The notes under the pieces are model-generated. The model searched no databases. It had not been told where the DNA came from and worked only from the letters and a program-made list of their open reading frames with translations. Shown here piece after piece: positions 1 to 13,317 of a stretch of DNA of 64,000 nucleotides. Both the position numbers and the translations under genes were made by a program. Position 1 is the stretch's first letter, and every line of letters starts with the position of its first letter. Source of the DNA: Chrysomallon squamiferum (Eukaryota > Mollusca > Gastropoda > Neomphalida > Peltospiridae); assembly GCA_012295275.1 (NCBI GenBank), contig CM022665.1:4261167-4325166 (forward strand), given 5' to 3'.

Positions 1-625
1 ATTAATCTATAAGTATATGCTGTAGATGTGTATATGCCTGTGTACTTGAGTATATATCTGCTTTTAGCAGCTTTTTAAAGCAACAATTGTATTGAACAAC
101 ATATAAGGGATCACAACTAAGGAATAGAACTCCATGTAAGATAGGTAAATAAAAAAAAAAATTATATTAAAAAATATATTATTTAAGAATATGAATAATT
201 AGTTAATAATAATAATAGTAATAATATAAAATGTAAATAGGATAAAATAAGAAAATAACTGCACTGTTAATAAATTAATATGAAGGAAGACAATTCTATT
301 TTACAATGAGTAACTAGTAAAAATAATTTAATAAATTTCTACAAAGTAACTGATTTATAATAATACTAATACTTTAATTTGTAAATCTTAGATGGAGTTC
401 TAACACAAACATCAGACTAAACATGAACTACAAGAGGACTACTATGGGACTTTATGGGACTGTTAATTATATAGTGACAGAACTATAACCATTAGACAGA
501 AGCAAAGACTGGGGGACACTGTTACCACTGATGTCTACCTTTTCAGAAATCCATTGATAACTCCATTGCTAGAAGAAAATTGGAATAAAAGAAATATTAG
601 TTAAATATGTAAATGTAAAACAAAA

Positions 626-728
626 ATAAAAATAATAATGATGATGATGATGATGGTGATGATACAGATGATAATATTAATAACAATAATGATGTTGCTG
701 ATGATGATGACAATAATAATAATAATAA
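626..728. repeat. imperfect ATG/AAT trinucleotide microsatellite
   Basis: Runs of ATG and AAT with interruptions (aataatgatgatgatgatg, then aataataataat). Simple-sequence DNA with no coding potential of its own. Confidence 0.85.
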
Positions 729-2039
729 ATTTGAAAAATAAGAAAGAAAACTAAGAAAAACAATTAAATAAAAAAATATTTAAGACAATAGTACCAGCAT
801 AAATTAAATAACTTGTAATTAAAAATATTAATAATCTTGTTTATTTCTGAAAACTAAAATGTCAGAATTACATACATCACCAAACTTCTTTAATCCATAA
901 AAACTATATATATATATATATATATATGATGCATTAACACAACTTTTATGTAATAATCCATTTATATACTTATTATATCTGTATAGAGCTTTATATATAT
1001 ATTTCACATTAAGTATACAACACCAATAATGTATATATGTGTATGTGTCTCTATGAAAATATCTGAAATTGTGTGTTGTCAAGGCAAATTCAATGAATAT
1101 GTGTGTGTGTGTGTGTTTTTGGATGTTTATTTTTGTGATTATATTGTTTATTATTTGCATCATTTGTGTATGAAAATACAAATGGTATATGTCTATTTAT
1201 ACATACCTCACCACTTATCTAATCTGGAGACTGTCAGTTTTGGGAACATACCATGTATGTGTGTATATTTGTGTGTGTATGTGTGTGTATACATATGTGT
1301 GTGTGTGTAAGCAAATGAGGAAATTTACCACTGCACAAATACTTCATTTACTTAACATGTAGCTATGACTTGCATTGGAAAATTCTAGAATCTACAATTA
1401 CAATACACTACAGACTCAGTTAACATCAATCAAAGGTGATGGTGGTCACAACACTACCATCTGCACAATTTTTTTCTGTCTTCTGTAGTCTTTTATGACA
1501 CTTGTTTGAAGCTACAACCACTGAAAAACCAATTATAAACTTGGCGACACAAATTAATCTGCAACTGAAGAAAGATGGAGATACACAAGAACACAGAGAC
1601 ACAGACACACAAAACAAAATCAATCCTTTGATAGATTCATTCTGATGACTACAGATGCCATTAAAATCTCATCATGTGATTCTGTATCGTATAGATGATT
1701 GCCTTGAATATCTTTTATATGAATTGCCATAGATTTCTGATTATCAATTACATCAATCTCTCACAATGTTCTGGGATTTGTCTCTGTGTAGTGCTACAGG
1801 CTTCCGAGGACTGCAGTTTGGCATTATTCCATACAATAAGCAAAATATTCCCTATAGCATATAGAGAATACCATCAACTATCTAGATCATAAACTCAGAT
1901 GGAGATAAGTTAAGGTTTTGCGCATTTATTGGTGTGACTGTTTTCATTTTGGGTCAGATCAAAAATGTAGAACTCTGTAACAAGGTACAATCAACTATGG
2001 GTGTCATCTGATTTTAATTTTAATTTCTTCCAATACTGC

Positions 2040-2165
2040 AAAATAACTGTGTGTGTGAGCATATGTTGTGTATGTATGTATGTATGTATGTATGTATATA
2101 TATGTATATGTATATGTATATGTATATATCTATATAAATATATATGTGTGTGTGTGTGTTTTGTA

Positions 2166-2201
<36 letters not shown>

Positions 2202-2202
2202 A
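2040..2202. repeat. compound TATG / GT / TA microsatellite
   Basis: Successive blocks of TATG, GTATAT, GT and finally a TA run near 2178-2201. Two overlapping open frames on opposite strands come only from this low-complexity stretch. Confidence 0.9.
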
Positions 2203-2967
2203 AAAGCAATGACAGAAAGAAAAACATCTTTCTTAAAAAGTTTATGATTTATACTGAAGTTAAACTGTAAGATGATTCATTAAAAAAAAAGGTTTCTACT
2301 GAATCCATATTATACAATTTCTTTTTAAATTAATGAAATTTTACTTTAAAAAGGAATCTTTAAAATGTCAAGAACAAAGACACAAAAAACTTGATTAAAT
2401 TGTTTTCTTTCTTTTATTTTTTTGCTAATACTTACAAACTGTTAATAACATATTTTAAAAGATTCCCCCGAGCCTATTTCAAGCAATTATTTGACAAACA
2501 AAATGCACAGCCCACATCTTCAAACAACGATAAAAAGCTTACGTATCTAAAGGTTATGATAGACAGATTCAATCATTTATGCCCAAAGAAGGCAATTTTG
2601 TAATACTCCTTTCAAATGTCATTTTCTTACAGAGATAATTTTGTTCAGATGTCGGTATGCAGGTTTATAGACAATACCCTTATCTAGAGAATAATTTCCT
2701 GCTTCTGTGCATTCAGCCTACGACTGTGTGACAAAATGAAAGTGACATGTTCTAAGCCAACATATTTCTATGATCAATCATTTTTATTATTATTCATTTA
2801 TGTGAAATATGGAATTAAATTCAGTTAATACATTGACCTATAAAATAAAATAATAGTTTTGGTCTAAAGTAAGTGTTTTGAGAATTCTCCACATCCTTTG
2901 TATACTGATAACTAATCCCAAAACAGTTTATTAGTCATGATGCCTAGTATAATTATAATTACTATCC

Positions 2968-3023
2968 AAAACACTAACCCTTACCATGATCCCAAATTAA
3001 CCATAACCTTTAACCTAGCTCTG
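2968..3023. repeat. degenerate TAACC-like stretch
   Basis: Several variants of ctaaccctt and aaccataacc follow each other (actaaccctt, ttaaccataacc, tttaacctagc). This resembles decayed telomere-like or TAACC-type simple repeat, but too few perfect units remain for a firm call. Confidence 0.3.
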
Positions 3024-4744
3024 TGTATTTTCACACTGTCTTAGGGCTGTAACCATTCAAGATTTCAAACCCAGAAGACATTTTGGATGTTGATTTGAAG
3101 ACTTTAGTTTTTACACTGAAGCAGTGACAATATATCATAACGTAAATACCCTGGACTGTTTTTAAACTGAATCATAATATACAAATTAGTGGTTGAGATT
3201 TGTTTTTCAACTGAACTATCTTCATTAGCAGAAATACTGAAGATGCTGACCAGTGTGATGAAGTGTACTAATGCCTGCTGGTGTCCTTTGGCTAAAAGTT
3301 TAACATTTTTTTTTTTTTTTGATACAGCTCGGCTGCATCAAACTTGGGTTTTATAAAGGATTCACTATGGCTAAGCTATCTAATTCATATAGTTTGAGTA
3401 AAGTATTGAATTCTTTTTCAGGGGGGGAGGATGGTGGGAACACCAGTGGGTATTGGTTTATACATCAAACTGGTCTTCAGTAATTGTGTTAATGAATGTA
3501 ATTCATTTGAAAGACCAATGTCTCATTTAGCATTATGAAACTCTGTCAAGAAAGACATTACTTCATAATAGAAGCCCTCTAGAGAAAAAGCCATCATAAA
3601 TAACAGATAATCTGTTTGTTTAACTTAATACTGAATGCTGAGGATTTACTCCTCTTGTCAAACATGAATATGAACTGTAATCTATAGGTCTAGACTTTTG
3701 TGACAGATTAATATATTTTATTTTATTATTAAAAGTATCTGTAATAGTTAATAATAAATTTGTTTACATATGAGTGTTTGTATGCATGTGTGTATGTGTG
3801 CATGTATGCTTGTGTAACTGTGAGTTTACCATTATACCTACATATTAGGTGTAACCATTAAATGCATCTATATTTATCTTATAACAACCTACGTTTTCAT
3901 CTTTCCATATCTAAATATACATACTCCTACCTACCAACTTACCTAAACACAGACAGACAGACACACACACACACACACACACAGATATGAGAATATAAAT
4001 GTATTAAACATTTATATTATCTAATTCAATCAGTAAAGCTACTGTCATTTAACTTGATGATAGTATCGACTACCAGATTATAGTGGTTAAAGGTAATGAA
4101 CATGAGAAATACTAAGAACAAGATACTCAACATTTACTGTCATCATCTGCCCAACCGATTGCATTTACATATGGAAGGCTCCAAAAACACTCTCTAGGGA
4201 ATGGTTTTATTGGCAAAGCTGAAAAACACCCTTCAATTAGTTCACAAAAATCAATTGAGACAGCGAAGACTATAATGAAAAATTAATGTATCAATGCAAT
4301 GGTCCACCTACCAGCATTTGAGATGTAGATAATGAAACAAACAATTAAAATAAATAATATAAAAAATTAAATATGTTAAGCGATTTTCTGGGTTATATAT
4401 GTATGTATTTTTAGACTGTCAGATGACAGTGGATGTTCTGAATAAACTCTAAGTTTGCTGAGTACAAGGACTAAATAATTTAGAATATACTGTGTGTAAT
4501 TACATATGAAAAGAAAAGACAAACAGTCATTGTAATAATGTAAATGTAACTTATTGGTAGAGTACTTTCTTTATGTATGACTGGTTTCAAGATCAGTCAT
4601 TCTCAAGAATGTCCTATCATCTCTACAGGAAGGTGCATGTAACAAATTTCATTATTCTAATTTATATATGTAGGTGAGTGTTGCTCACAACCCTGTATAT
4701 TTAACAACCATTAATATGAAAATGGTTTGAGATGTTAAATACTA

Positions 4745-5470
4745 GTGTTACTCATTCATTAATTTTCAGACTATGAGAAGGGATGTACCATGGACTTTGA
4801 TAGTTTGATTAACAGAACTGCCAATAATTTATAGAATACTGCTTCAGAGTGTGCAGTGTGTATAGTTTAGAAAATGTATTATGCAGCAAAGCAGCAGAAA
4901 ACAGTCATCAACCCCAGCAAAACTCTTCCATTTTCAGTTCCTAAAACCAACAGATTTGTAGGAAAGCACAGACCATTAACTTTCATTGTCTGCATGATAT
5001 ACATAAAAAGCCTGTTTCAAAGTGTTAGTAAAGATAATTAAGAGAAATGAAACAGGATGGACCATGCAGCAATACTCTTCTGTTTTAAATTTCTAGTATT
5101 TACAAGAAAGCTGATACCATGTATGTTCACTGCCTGAATACAGTACACAGGTTACAGCCTGCTTCAAAAATGAACACAGCAGTAATTAACAGAAAGGAAG
5201 CAAAATAGCATAAATCATCATCTTCTTTTCAACTTCTGGTACTTGCATACCATGGCCTTTTATTGTCTGCATCTTTTTCTCTGTTTTGTTTAGAATAGAT
5301 ATGAAAGAATAGAACAGAACAATACTTCAATTTTTTAGACTTACAGGAATGTACATACCAAAGACTTTCATTGATGGGCTTGTGCTTTAATTACACAGCA
5401 AGCTGTTTTTAAGTGTACATATATGTACAGTTTAAAAAGACAATGAAAAGAAAAGTTTCAGACAATTCAT
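4745..5470. repeat. decayed tandem repeat, unit about 150 bp, about 4-5 copies
   Basis: A set of landmarks recurs in the same order. Each copy has a T-rich 'cttc.attttcagtttct' segment, then 'tacaggaa.g..cataccatg', then 'actttcattgtctgcatg', then 'cagcctgcttcaaa.tgt'. The T-rich landmark is seen near 4758, 4930, 5080, 5225 and 5328, so spacing is about 100-170 bases. Copies are strongly diverged and none carries an open frame. No microsatellite explains the pattern. Confidence 0.65.
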
Positions 5471-6189
5471 AATACAGTATGTGCCAACTCTGAAAAATTG
5501 CTCTGTTTTTTTTAACTGCTGACATTTCTTACAGTTAATTAGTACTGGCACACAATAGCTGTACATTGTGTGGTGTGTGTCTTTAAATAAACACAACTTT
5601 CCTTTCTGGAGTACCTATGTGTGTTAAGTGACTTTATCTGAAGCAAACAGACAGTAGAAAATCAATTACAGGAACTGAGGATTTCAGAAAATTAGGACTC
5701 GTAGGACCACAGGAATTTATTTTGCGTAATTTGTCTATATTTTTATTTGCAATTCTATCAAAACTAGATGAACGAATAAATGCTTAACACAGCACTAGAA
5801 CATTTTGTATGAATGACTGAATAATAAACTAGTGTGAATATTATTGATATTAATTTTTTTTTTTTTTATAAATATTGGAATGAACAAACATGCAGACTTC
5901 AATCCATGGATTATATTATGTATTAGATTTATAAAATTACATTATATGGCCTATGATAAATTATTTTTCATATATCCGTCAGTTACCAGAATTTAAATAT
6001 ATAGAAACAGTTCTGTTATGCAATTTTTTTAAAAGTAGTTTTAGGAAAAGAAAGGAATTTTAAAAAAAATGTTACAGACATTTTCATCTCATTGTTTGAT
6101 GTTAAGACAATAAGTTTTGTGTTATGAATAATTTAATGCTATTATTGTTGACAGTATGTTGTCATATATTTCATCATTTGTGAATATAA

Positions 6190-6520
6190 TTAAAAAAAAT
6201 AAACAATTAATAATAATAATAATAATAATAATAACAACAACAATAATAATAATTAATAAATAAATAAATAAAAACAAATTTAAAATATAAATGAAAAAGC
6301 AATTCTTTCTGTACATTTTCATAACATTCCAAACAAGATTTACATAAATGACAGAATAAAAAAACTAAGATTAAAAAAAAAAAAAAGTAAATAAATACAA
6401 AAATAAATAAATGAATGAATAAATAAATAATAAATAACAAAACGAATAAAATAAAGGAAAAAAAAAAAAAAATAAATAAATAAAAAAATTAATTAAATAA
6501 ATAAATAAAAAATCATTTAA
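6190..6520. repeat. AAT/AAAT-rich low-complexity tract
   Basis: Nearly all A and T, built of AAT (about 6208-6250) and AAAT/AAATA units to about 6510. On the minus strand it yields artefactual poly-Tyr, Ile and Phe frames. Confidence 0.9.
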
Positions 6521-6941
6521 TCAATATTTATAAAACTTCAAGAAAAAAATAGCAACAACAAAACCCCCCATGAACACACAAATTAAATCAAGCTGTGTAT
6601 AATGAGTTAAAGACAATCAAAGTCTCAATAAATATAGATGCTAATTACAAATCTTTTTTTTCTTCTCAATCTGAAGTTCACTGTACTCCTCCTGCTTCCT
6701 TGTATAAATCAACATGTTGTTGTTGCCGATGTTAATTAACCTCTCATACAAGATGTTGGCCCCTGGTGAATCTCGACATGCTCTAGAAGCCTCTGGTGAG
6801 TAGTAACATGCAGTTGTTGATAATCATATCAGGACTGATTGAAGAAGTCCAAGACGTTTAAAGTAGACATCTTATTTTAATAGTTGTAAATTATATTCTT
6901 TTCCAAGTTCATTTTCAGTTATGAAATTTGCTCAATTTGGA

Positions 6942-6944
<3 letters not shown>

Positions 6945-6979
<35 letters not shown>
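6945..6979. repeat. (GT)n microsatellite
   Basis: Uninterrupted GT dinucleotides over 35 bases, followed by a second shorter GT stretch to about 7022. Confidence 0.95.
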
Positions 6980-6981
<2 letters not shown>

Positions 6982-7482
6982 GGTATAGGGATTGAGATAT
7001 GTGTGTGTGTGTGTTTGTGTGTGCATGTGCATGTATGTGTGTATGTATATATGTTTGTATTTAAGTATCTGTGTATAAAAGCAAATTACAAAATCAAATC
7101 AATTATCCTGATCAAATCATTAACAACAAGCCAACACAAACATACACTCACAAACACATATTTATATACATAAACATTTTAAGCACAGAGACCACAAAAT
7201 GAGACTGAATTGTTTGCTTTATTGAATATAAACCTTTATTAGGAAGGCCACATAAACTGAAATTCATGTACGTTGTGCTTGGCATGTAAATTCACAAATT
7301 AAATTGTTTATCTGAATTAATCAGATATTGTAAGAGAGGAAATTGGTTGCAGTCAAGAATTCTGCCATTGGTTTCACATATTAAGACAAATGGCTATACT
7401 AGACTATGATTCAGATACAAACCATGACTTCTGGTTAACAAGTTGACTGTAATAAGGAGAATAAACTAACTTTAAAAAAAGA

Positions 7483-7532
<50 letters not shown>

Positions 7533-8341
7533 TAAAAGGGACAAAAAAGTGAAAACTACCAACAACAAAAAGCTGTAAACAAAACCTGTCTTGAAAAGAT
7601 TGACATTATAAAAAACTTGTATTCATTACCAAAACACAGGGTTAGTTTGGAAAATAACATCATGCCTTTCATATCATAGTAACTGAAAATATCTTTACAA
7701 AGATTATTAAATCTCTTAAGTAATATATGGTCAGATATGTGCATGGAATTTCTTATGACTCCAGTTCTGTACATTAAGTGCTAATATTCAGAAACAAAAT
7801 AGTGAATCTAAACACTTAATCATATGCATTAAAAACTGAAACTAAATCTTCCAACAACAAAACTGAAGAGGAAGCTCATATATCATATTAACAGTAACCA
7901 TTAGGATGCAGAATTATTTTCTTGTGAAAACACTACAACACTGAGAAAAGATCTAGAAAGTGAGAATTCTAGATTGATTTTAGCTTATGGGATCTACTGC
8001 AGCTTACGTCAAAATGATACCAAAACCTGAGCACAAACAAGAACATTGTCAATTATCCAAACATGATTATGTATTTGAGCCTGGTGAGTTTATGTCACCG
8101 AACATGCAGAAATAATCTCAGTGAAAGAGTGTGACAACCTGGCAAGAGATAAGATTTTCTTGTAAAAAAGAAAGAAGAAAGACCCTTCAGATTGTTACCA
8201 GAAACACTGTCAAAATGAATAATGTTATTAAAAAGTATTTTTATTTTTTTAAATGTTAACAGAAATGTCTTGGTGAAATTTTGTATTTTTATAATTATAT
8301 ACATCAACATGAAGATTTGATGTAGTCAAAAAAATATAGAA

Positions 8342-8365
8342 GTAATAATAATAATAATAATGATG

Positions 8366-8436
<71 letters not shown>

Positions 8437-8491
8437 AAGAAGAAGAAGAAGAAGAAGAAGAAGAAGAAGAAGAAGAAGAAGAAGAAGAAGA
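8342..8491 (+). repeat. (AAT)n then (GAA)n trinucleotide microsatellite
   Basis: An AAT block to about 8407 passes directly into an uninterrupted AAG/GAA block of about 28 units (about 8406-8491). The GAA block is a perfect purine strand. Long GAA tracts are known to form triplex or sticky DNA; whether this one has any effect is unknown. Confidence 0.95.
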
Positions 8492-8529
8492 AAAAGACAG
8501 TGATATAAATAAAATATAGGTCAGTATTT

Positions 8530-8645
8530 TAGTAGTGACCTAAGCCAGTGAACTAGCAACAGGTTTCTTCTCTTTTACTATCATTACACAACAATCATAT
8601 GTTTTACTGATCTGTTATTAAATATTCATTCATTCATTCATTCAT
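8530..8645 (+). mobile_element. SINE fragment, 3' part, mollusc-type, plus orientation
   Basis: The order 'agtagtgacctaagccagtg', 'agcaacaggtttcttctc', 'atcatatgttttactg', 'ttattaaat' matches the 3' half of the SINE seen elsewhere in this window (gtagcccatga..agtggcgacagcgggtttcctctc..accatatgtctgac..taaataaaa). The tRNA-like head and core are missing, and upstream lies the GAA microsatellite, so it is 5'-truncated. Assignment rests on remembered consensus and on cross-comparison within the window. Confidence 0.5.
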
Positions 8646-10310
8646 TCCATAGCAACATTTTTGAAAAAAAAGAAATAAACAAATTCTATTATATTCATAG
8701 AACTTCTACAACAAAATTAAATGTTTATGACATTTCTTTTTTTCACTTATAATTCAAGTTGCCTTTTTGTCACATTTTCAACTTCACTGTTTAAAACATC
8801 TTATTGTTTATCTTCATTTCTTTTGTTCATATCAACACCTCCTCTACAATTCAAATACAGCAAGTTGACCTTTATTCAAGTCTCAAACATTACTATCTAT
8901 TTAAAACATCATTCAGTTTAGACTTTGATTTAAATAATTTTCAAAAATCAGTAGTTAGTTTATCAGTGTGAATATGTAGGAACAGATTTGTTGTGTTTTA
9001 GCTGGTTCTTTAAAATGTGTGGATCAAAAATAGTGCGTTGATTTAATACATCAATATGCTGGGTCATGATTTTGGAAGACTGCAAGGACTTTGTCATTGT
9101 TGTGATATAACTTTTATGATATTAGTTTCATAATAAAGCCAAAAAACAAAAACACAATATAGAAATGCATGGTATGTATGTACCCAGTGGAACAATATAA
9201 ATATTAATTATACAAACCAGTGACATATCTGTTATATACACAAAAGCAATGTTAATGTAAAAAGGAATGGTTATGTTGTAATTAAAGAATCTAAATAAGA
9301 AGGATGCACAGAGGTTTGGCTGAATAATTTCTGACTGGTTTCAGCTCTTTGTGTCTGTAATTTTAATGATATTCAGTGTCCATAACAGCCATCATGAAAT
9401 TTTATAATTTATAATTTTTTTTTTTTTTTAAAAGAGGATAATAATAATAATAATGAAAAATTAAAAATAAAATAAAATTAAATTAAATTAAACAATATCA
9501 GATTTCTGAGACCCCAAAACCTAAAAATTGAACATAAAATTAATTCAGTGACAAATTTTCAACCTTTCTGCACTCTCTCTCGCTTTTCTATAGTCTCTGG
9601 TCATCCATTTAGTCTTTTGGCATCTGGCCAAGAGCTGACACAGTGCCATGAAGATGTCAGTTCATAAGACTTTTAATGTCTGAGTATTAAAACAGTATGT
9701 GGAATCACACTGTGAAATTGTAAATCACAATTTAGACTTACATATTAAATAGAAAGACTTAGTCTGTTTAGTCACTAGGGAATGGTTTCAGAGTGAAAAT
9801 ATCAGATGGTAATTAGCTAATAGTGATTGGTAATGAGTGGTATCAGCGATTTTATTACTGAGTTCAGGCAAATAAAATAACAACAACACTAATAGTAGTA
9901 GTAGTAGTAGTACTACAATAATAGTAGTAGTAGTAGTAATATTTTTCAAACAGAGGTAGATTTATAATTACAATTAAAATGTTTAAAATAATAATAATAA
10001 TAATAGTAACAAATGAAAAAATCGATATACTATTAGAAATAAAATTTATAAATATACTGTAATATACCAAGATAAACTGCAAAGGATATTGCTTGCAAAA
10101 TGATGAAAAAATATCTCTTTACTTTGTTACATATAAAAATGTATATAAACACTCATAAAAGTAATGCAATATTTTATTTTATTCAGAATATTATATAGAA
10201 TCTTATAAACAATTCTTATTATATTGCTGAAGAAATTTATGTTTATCAGCAAGGGGAAAACAAAATAAAAAACCAGAGAATGAAGTAAGTTTTGAATCTA
10301 TTCTACTCAG
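8646..10310. other. AT-rich non-coding stretch, no gene seen
   Basis: Holds CATT repeats at 8624-8646, AT-rich unique sequence, an AAT run near 9437-9455 and a TAG run near 9895-9940. The 72-codon minus-strand frame at 9864-10082 lies in the TAG/AAT simple sequence and is not a gene. Confidence 0.65.
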
Positions 10311-10319
10311 AAGAACTGG

Positions 10320-10480
10320 TGAAAATTTAATTATAAAGTTCAATTACTGCAGCTGTATAACAGTTTAATTATCACAATGAAAATTAAATTGTATTAGTTT
10401 AATTACTGGAGTTAAAATTTAATTATTGCAGCCATGTGACAGTTTAATTATTACAGAGAAAGTTTAATTATAAAACAGAA
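10320..10480. repeat. degenerate short-unit tandem repeat (AGTTTAATTA...)
   Basis: 'aattactgcag', 'gtttaattatcac', 'gtttaattactgg', 'atttaattattgcag' and 'gtttaattattacag' recur at about 25-35-base spacing. AGTTTAATTA with a following C/G-containing spacer is the shared core. No open frame. Confidence 0.55.
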
Positions 10481-10623
10481 TTTACCAAATTAACATTTGC
10501 CTGCTGGACTAATTTCATGTTGCAAGTCAGCAGCCCAACAGATTTAATTTTTAAAATGTTTTAATCTGTCTTTGTCTTAGTCCTACAAGGGTGATGGTTA
10601 TTTCATAACCTGAAATATTGTAC

Positions 10624-10690
10624 ATAAATAACATGTAACTACAGATGACAAAATAATTAAAAGACAGTGTTTTGGGGATGTTTCATATGT
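10624..10690 (+). repeat. 67-bp dispersed direct repeat, copy 1
   Basis: Starts ataaataacatgtaactac and runs to ttcatatg. A near-identical copy (a few substitutions and a small shift in a T/G run) lies at 15303-15369 in the same orientation. It is much better preserved than the SINE copies around it, which suggests a younger duplication or a less common repeat family. Confidence 0.75.
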
Positions 10691-10985
10691 CATAAGCCAA
10701 TGATCTAATCAGCAAATTTGTGCCAAAATCACTCAATTCTTGAAACAAAAATCTATATTAACTCAATTTAATTAGACAAAAACTGCTCGAAAAGAATTTT
10801 AAGCTTTAGAATGAGCAAAAAAAAAGGAAAAAAAAAAAAAGGAAAGAAAAAAAAGAAGTAATGTTTATATAATTATTCCATATTGAGATCTGCCAAAGTT
10901 TTTCAGTGAGAAAGAAAATGTCTCTCATTAATCAGGCAATTTTCACCAAATTGCTGAAGAGAGTTTTGCTGAAGCTTTACAATTA

Positions 10986-10986
<1 letters not shown>

Positions 10987-11025
<39 letters not shown>

Positions 11026-11104
11026 TTTATTAAACAAGTCACTTTTTCACCCCCAAATTTTGAATTATAGAATATTACAGAATATTTTTTTTTTTTTTAT
11101 TATT

Positions 11105-11138
<34 letters not shown>
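10987..11138. repeat. two 30-base A runs with a T run between
   Basis: A run at 10987-11016, a T run around 11084-11098, and an A run at 11109-11138, followed by AAT units. The A-then-T-then-A arrangement gives inverted homopolymers about 70-100 bases apart. Exact lengths of such runs are often unreliable in assemblies. Confidence 0.85.
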
Positions 11139-11139
<1 letters not shown>

Positions 11140-11169
11140 ATAAAAAAAATAATAATAATACTAATTAAA

Positions 11170-13310
11170 AAATGTTTATACAACAAGTAAACATTTTAAT
11201 CAAAACTTTGTTGAACTTCACAATCAGAAAAAAGAAAGTAAATCATTCATACAAGATGGTCTTTGATTGAACGTTTGGGATATGCAATTAATTGTGTGAA
11301 CAAGAATTTACTCTAAGGATTTCTTCAGCTAATGCAGCCCTACTTAGAGCACAAACTGGCCAATCAAAAACATGTTGACTTTAGCATGTCCCATTGTACA
11401 TGAGGCTAATTAAGAGTCACTGAACTGGACATGACCATTAGTAAATAACATTACAAACTTGAGGCCTTTCAGCAAATTGTTTTTCACATCCATGCTGGAC
11501 TCCAGTATGATCAAAAGTGAAAAAAAATGTCTCCAAAGACCTTAGAAAAGCAGGAATGAATTGGCAAGTCATCGATTGCATCTGCATTTATTAGTCTGTG
11601 ATAAATCTTCCTGATGTGTGTCTGATAAGAACTACTCTACTTTCATTCTGAGCAATCACAAACATTTTCTAGTCATAACACACTAATCGTGCTGAACAAT
11701 CACTAGGTAATATATGAAACACATATAAAGCTGTTTCACATAAAATGATAAGATACTGCTGTAATAAAATGTTATTAATATGGTTAGTTGGTACATTACA
11801 AACAGAAGACTAAACCGTAGTTTTGCTGTTTTGATTTTGTGTATCATAATTACACGAATAACAAAAATAAAGAGCTCTAAGTTGAAAACAGCAAAAGTAT
11901 AAATAATTAGCAAAACATAAAAATAAATCTAACTGAATATTTGAATGGATGGATGGACAGAAGTATGTATGCATGCCTGTATATAACTACACTCAGTAAA
12001 ATAGTACATGCATTTCTTTTTTCCCATTCCTGACACCTGTCATCCCATCCAACATTTTCAGTTTGTCATCTTCCACACACAGAGCTTATACTCAGAATGT
12101 GTCTACAAATCAAACAGCTTGTCATCACAAATACCCATTGACATCACAGTGAACCTATAATTATCCATTAGTGATATGAAGTAGCCATAAAGTAGATATG
12201 AAGTAGACTTAGATTAGGTATGTGGTAGGTATGGAATATAATAAGAACATATTTGACCTCAGTTATCAGAGGCATTTTTTCTTGACTATACAGGTTTTAG
12301 AGTAATAGGCAATTCCTTGAACACTATTAAAACCACCATCAGTGTAATCCACCTAGATCAGTCCATTTTAGCAATTACCACAGCAAATATAACATGAGTG
12401 CCATTACAAAATGAATGTCAAACACTGACAAGATATTTTTGGAAGAAATAAAGAATAATAATAAGAAAAACGTTTATCAAATCCCTTTGTTTAAATTTTG
12501 TAAATGAAAGGTAATTCTATAATCTTCTGAATATGCTTTTCACTGTTGCCTAATTAACAAAAATATATCAAGAAATTCATAATTTATTTTAAAAAGAACA
12601 GCTAATAATTAAAGCTAATAACAATTTAGAATTAAATGGAATTCTGCCTAATGCACAGATTAATTGACAGCTATCAAAACATCTTTGAGAGATAAAGCTT
12701 TAACACTGAACAGAAATAAATAATAAAAAATAGAAACAAAGTTAAAAAAAATAAAAATAAAAATAAATAAATAAATAAAATAACATAACATAACAAAAAG
12801 GATAATATCCTTATATCAGAACAGGACAATATCATTTTTATTTCTTTTTAATTTAAAATAAATTAATCAATCAATCAATTTACTGTAATGTAACACCCCA
12901 ACACTTACTAACTACAAAAATGAACCTCATAATTAACTTCTTTATGGGATCATCAATCTTGTGGGCATCTGACTACTTTCCTTCAGTGTATTATGTTATT
13001 AGCACCACACATCACACACTTTTATCATTTTTCTCAGCAAACTGAGGAAATCAATAGAACTCATAGTGTTCTTGTATACTACGCACTTTACATTTACTTC
13101 TAGTTTAGTTACAACATCCACAAACATGACCACTCTTTTGTCAGTGATTATCAATAATTGGTAATTGATTTTGTTTGTTGAGTAAAAGAAAAAAAATGAT
13201 AGAGAAAAAGTAAGAATAAACCAAAATAAATAAATACAAAACAACCTTTGCAAAACCCCAAATACTGAAAAAACATTTTAAGGTTTGTGCAGATAATGAA
13301 TAAAACAGAT
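11170..13310. other. unique AT-rich non-coding stretch, no gene seen
   Basis: Mixed-composition sequence with no recognised repeat. Short frames at 11683-11913 and 12999-13253 (minus strand) are hydrophobic chance frames without splice context or motifs. A small AAAT/ATAAC tract occurs at about 12755-12800. Confidence 0.6.
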
Positions 13311-13317
13311 CATTTAT

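Larger units (their letters stand above)
1..4740. other. AT-rich non-coding stretch, no gene seen
   Basis: No open frame here looks like a gene. Frames at 828-1181, 1029-1310, 1991-2270 and similar positions lie in TA, GT or TATG microsatellites and translate to Ile/Tyr/His or Cys/Val runs. A frame at 2391-2603 on the plus strand ends in a mixed-composition stretch (FPRAYFKQLFDKQNAQPTSS) but has no partner exon, no known motif and no convincing splice sites, so I leave it uncalled. The stretch also holds imperfect ATG/ATA trinucleotides at 626-728 and an AC run at 3961-3982. Confidence 0.7.
5471..8525. other. AT-rich non-coding stretch with microsatellites, no gene seen
   Basis: Contains an A/T-only tract at about 6190-6520 made of AAT and AAAT units, a GT run at 6945-6979, and an AAT run at 7484-7525. 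Open frames at 6122-6440, 6928-7173, 7556-7774 and 8095-8310 are low-complexity or chance frames. A short piece at 7335-7370 (agatattg, then gagaggaaa) could be a SINE tail fragment but is too short to call. Confidence 0.65.

Noticed and set aside
2391-2603. 70-codon plus-strand frame with a mixed-composition C-terminal half
   Set aside because: No partner exon, no recognised family, and the N-terminal half is a T-rich tract.
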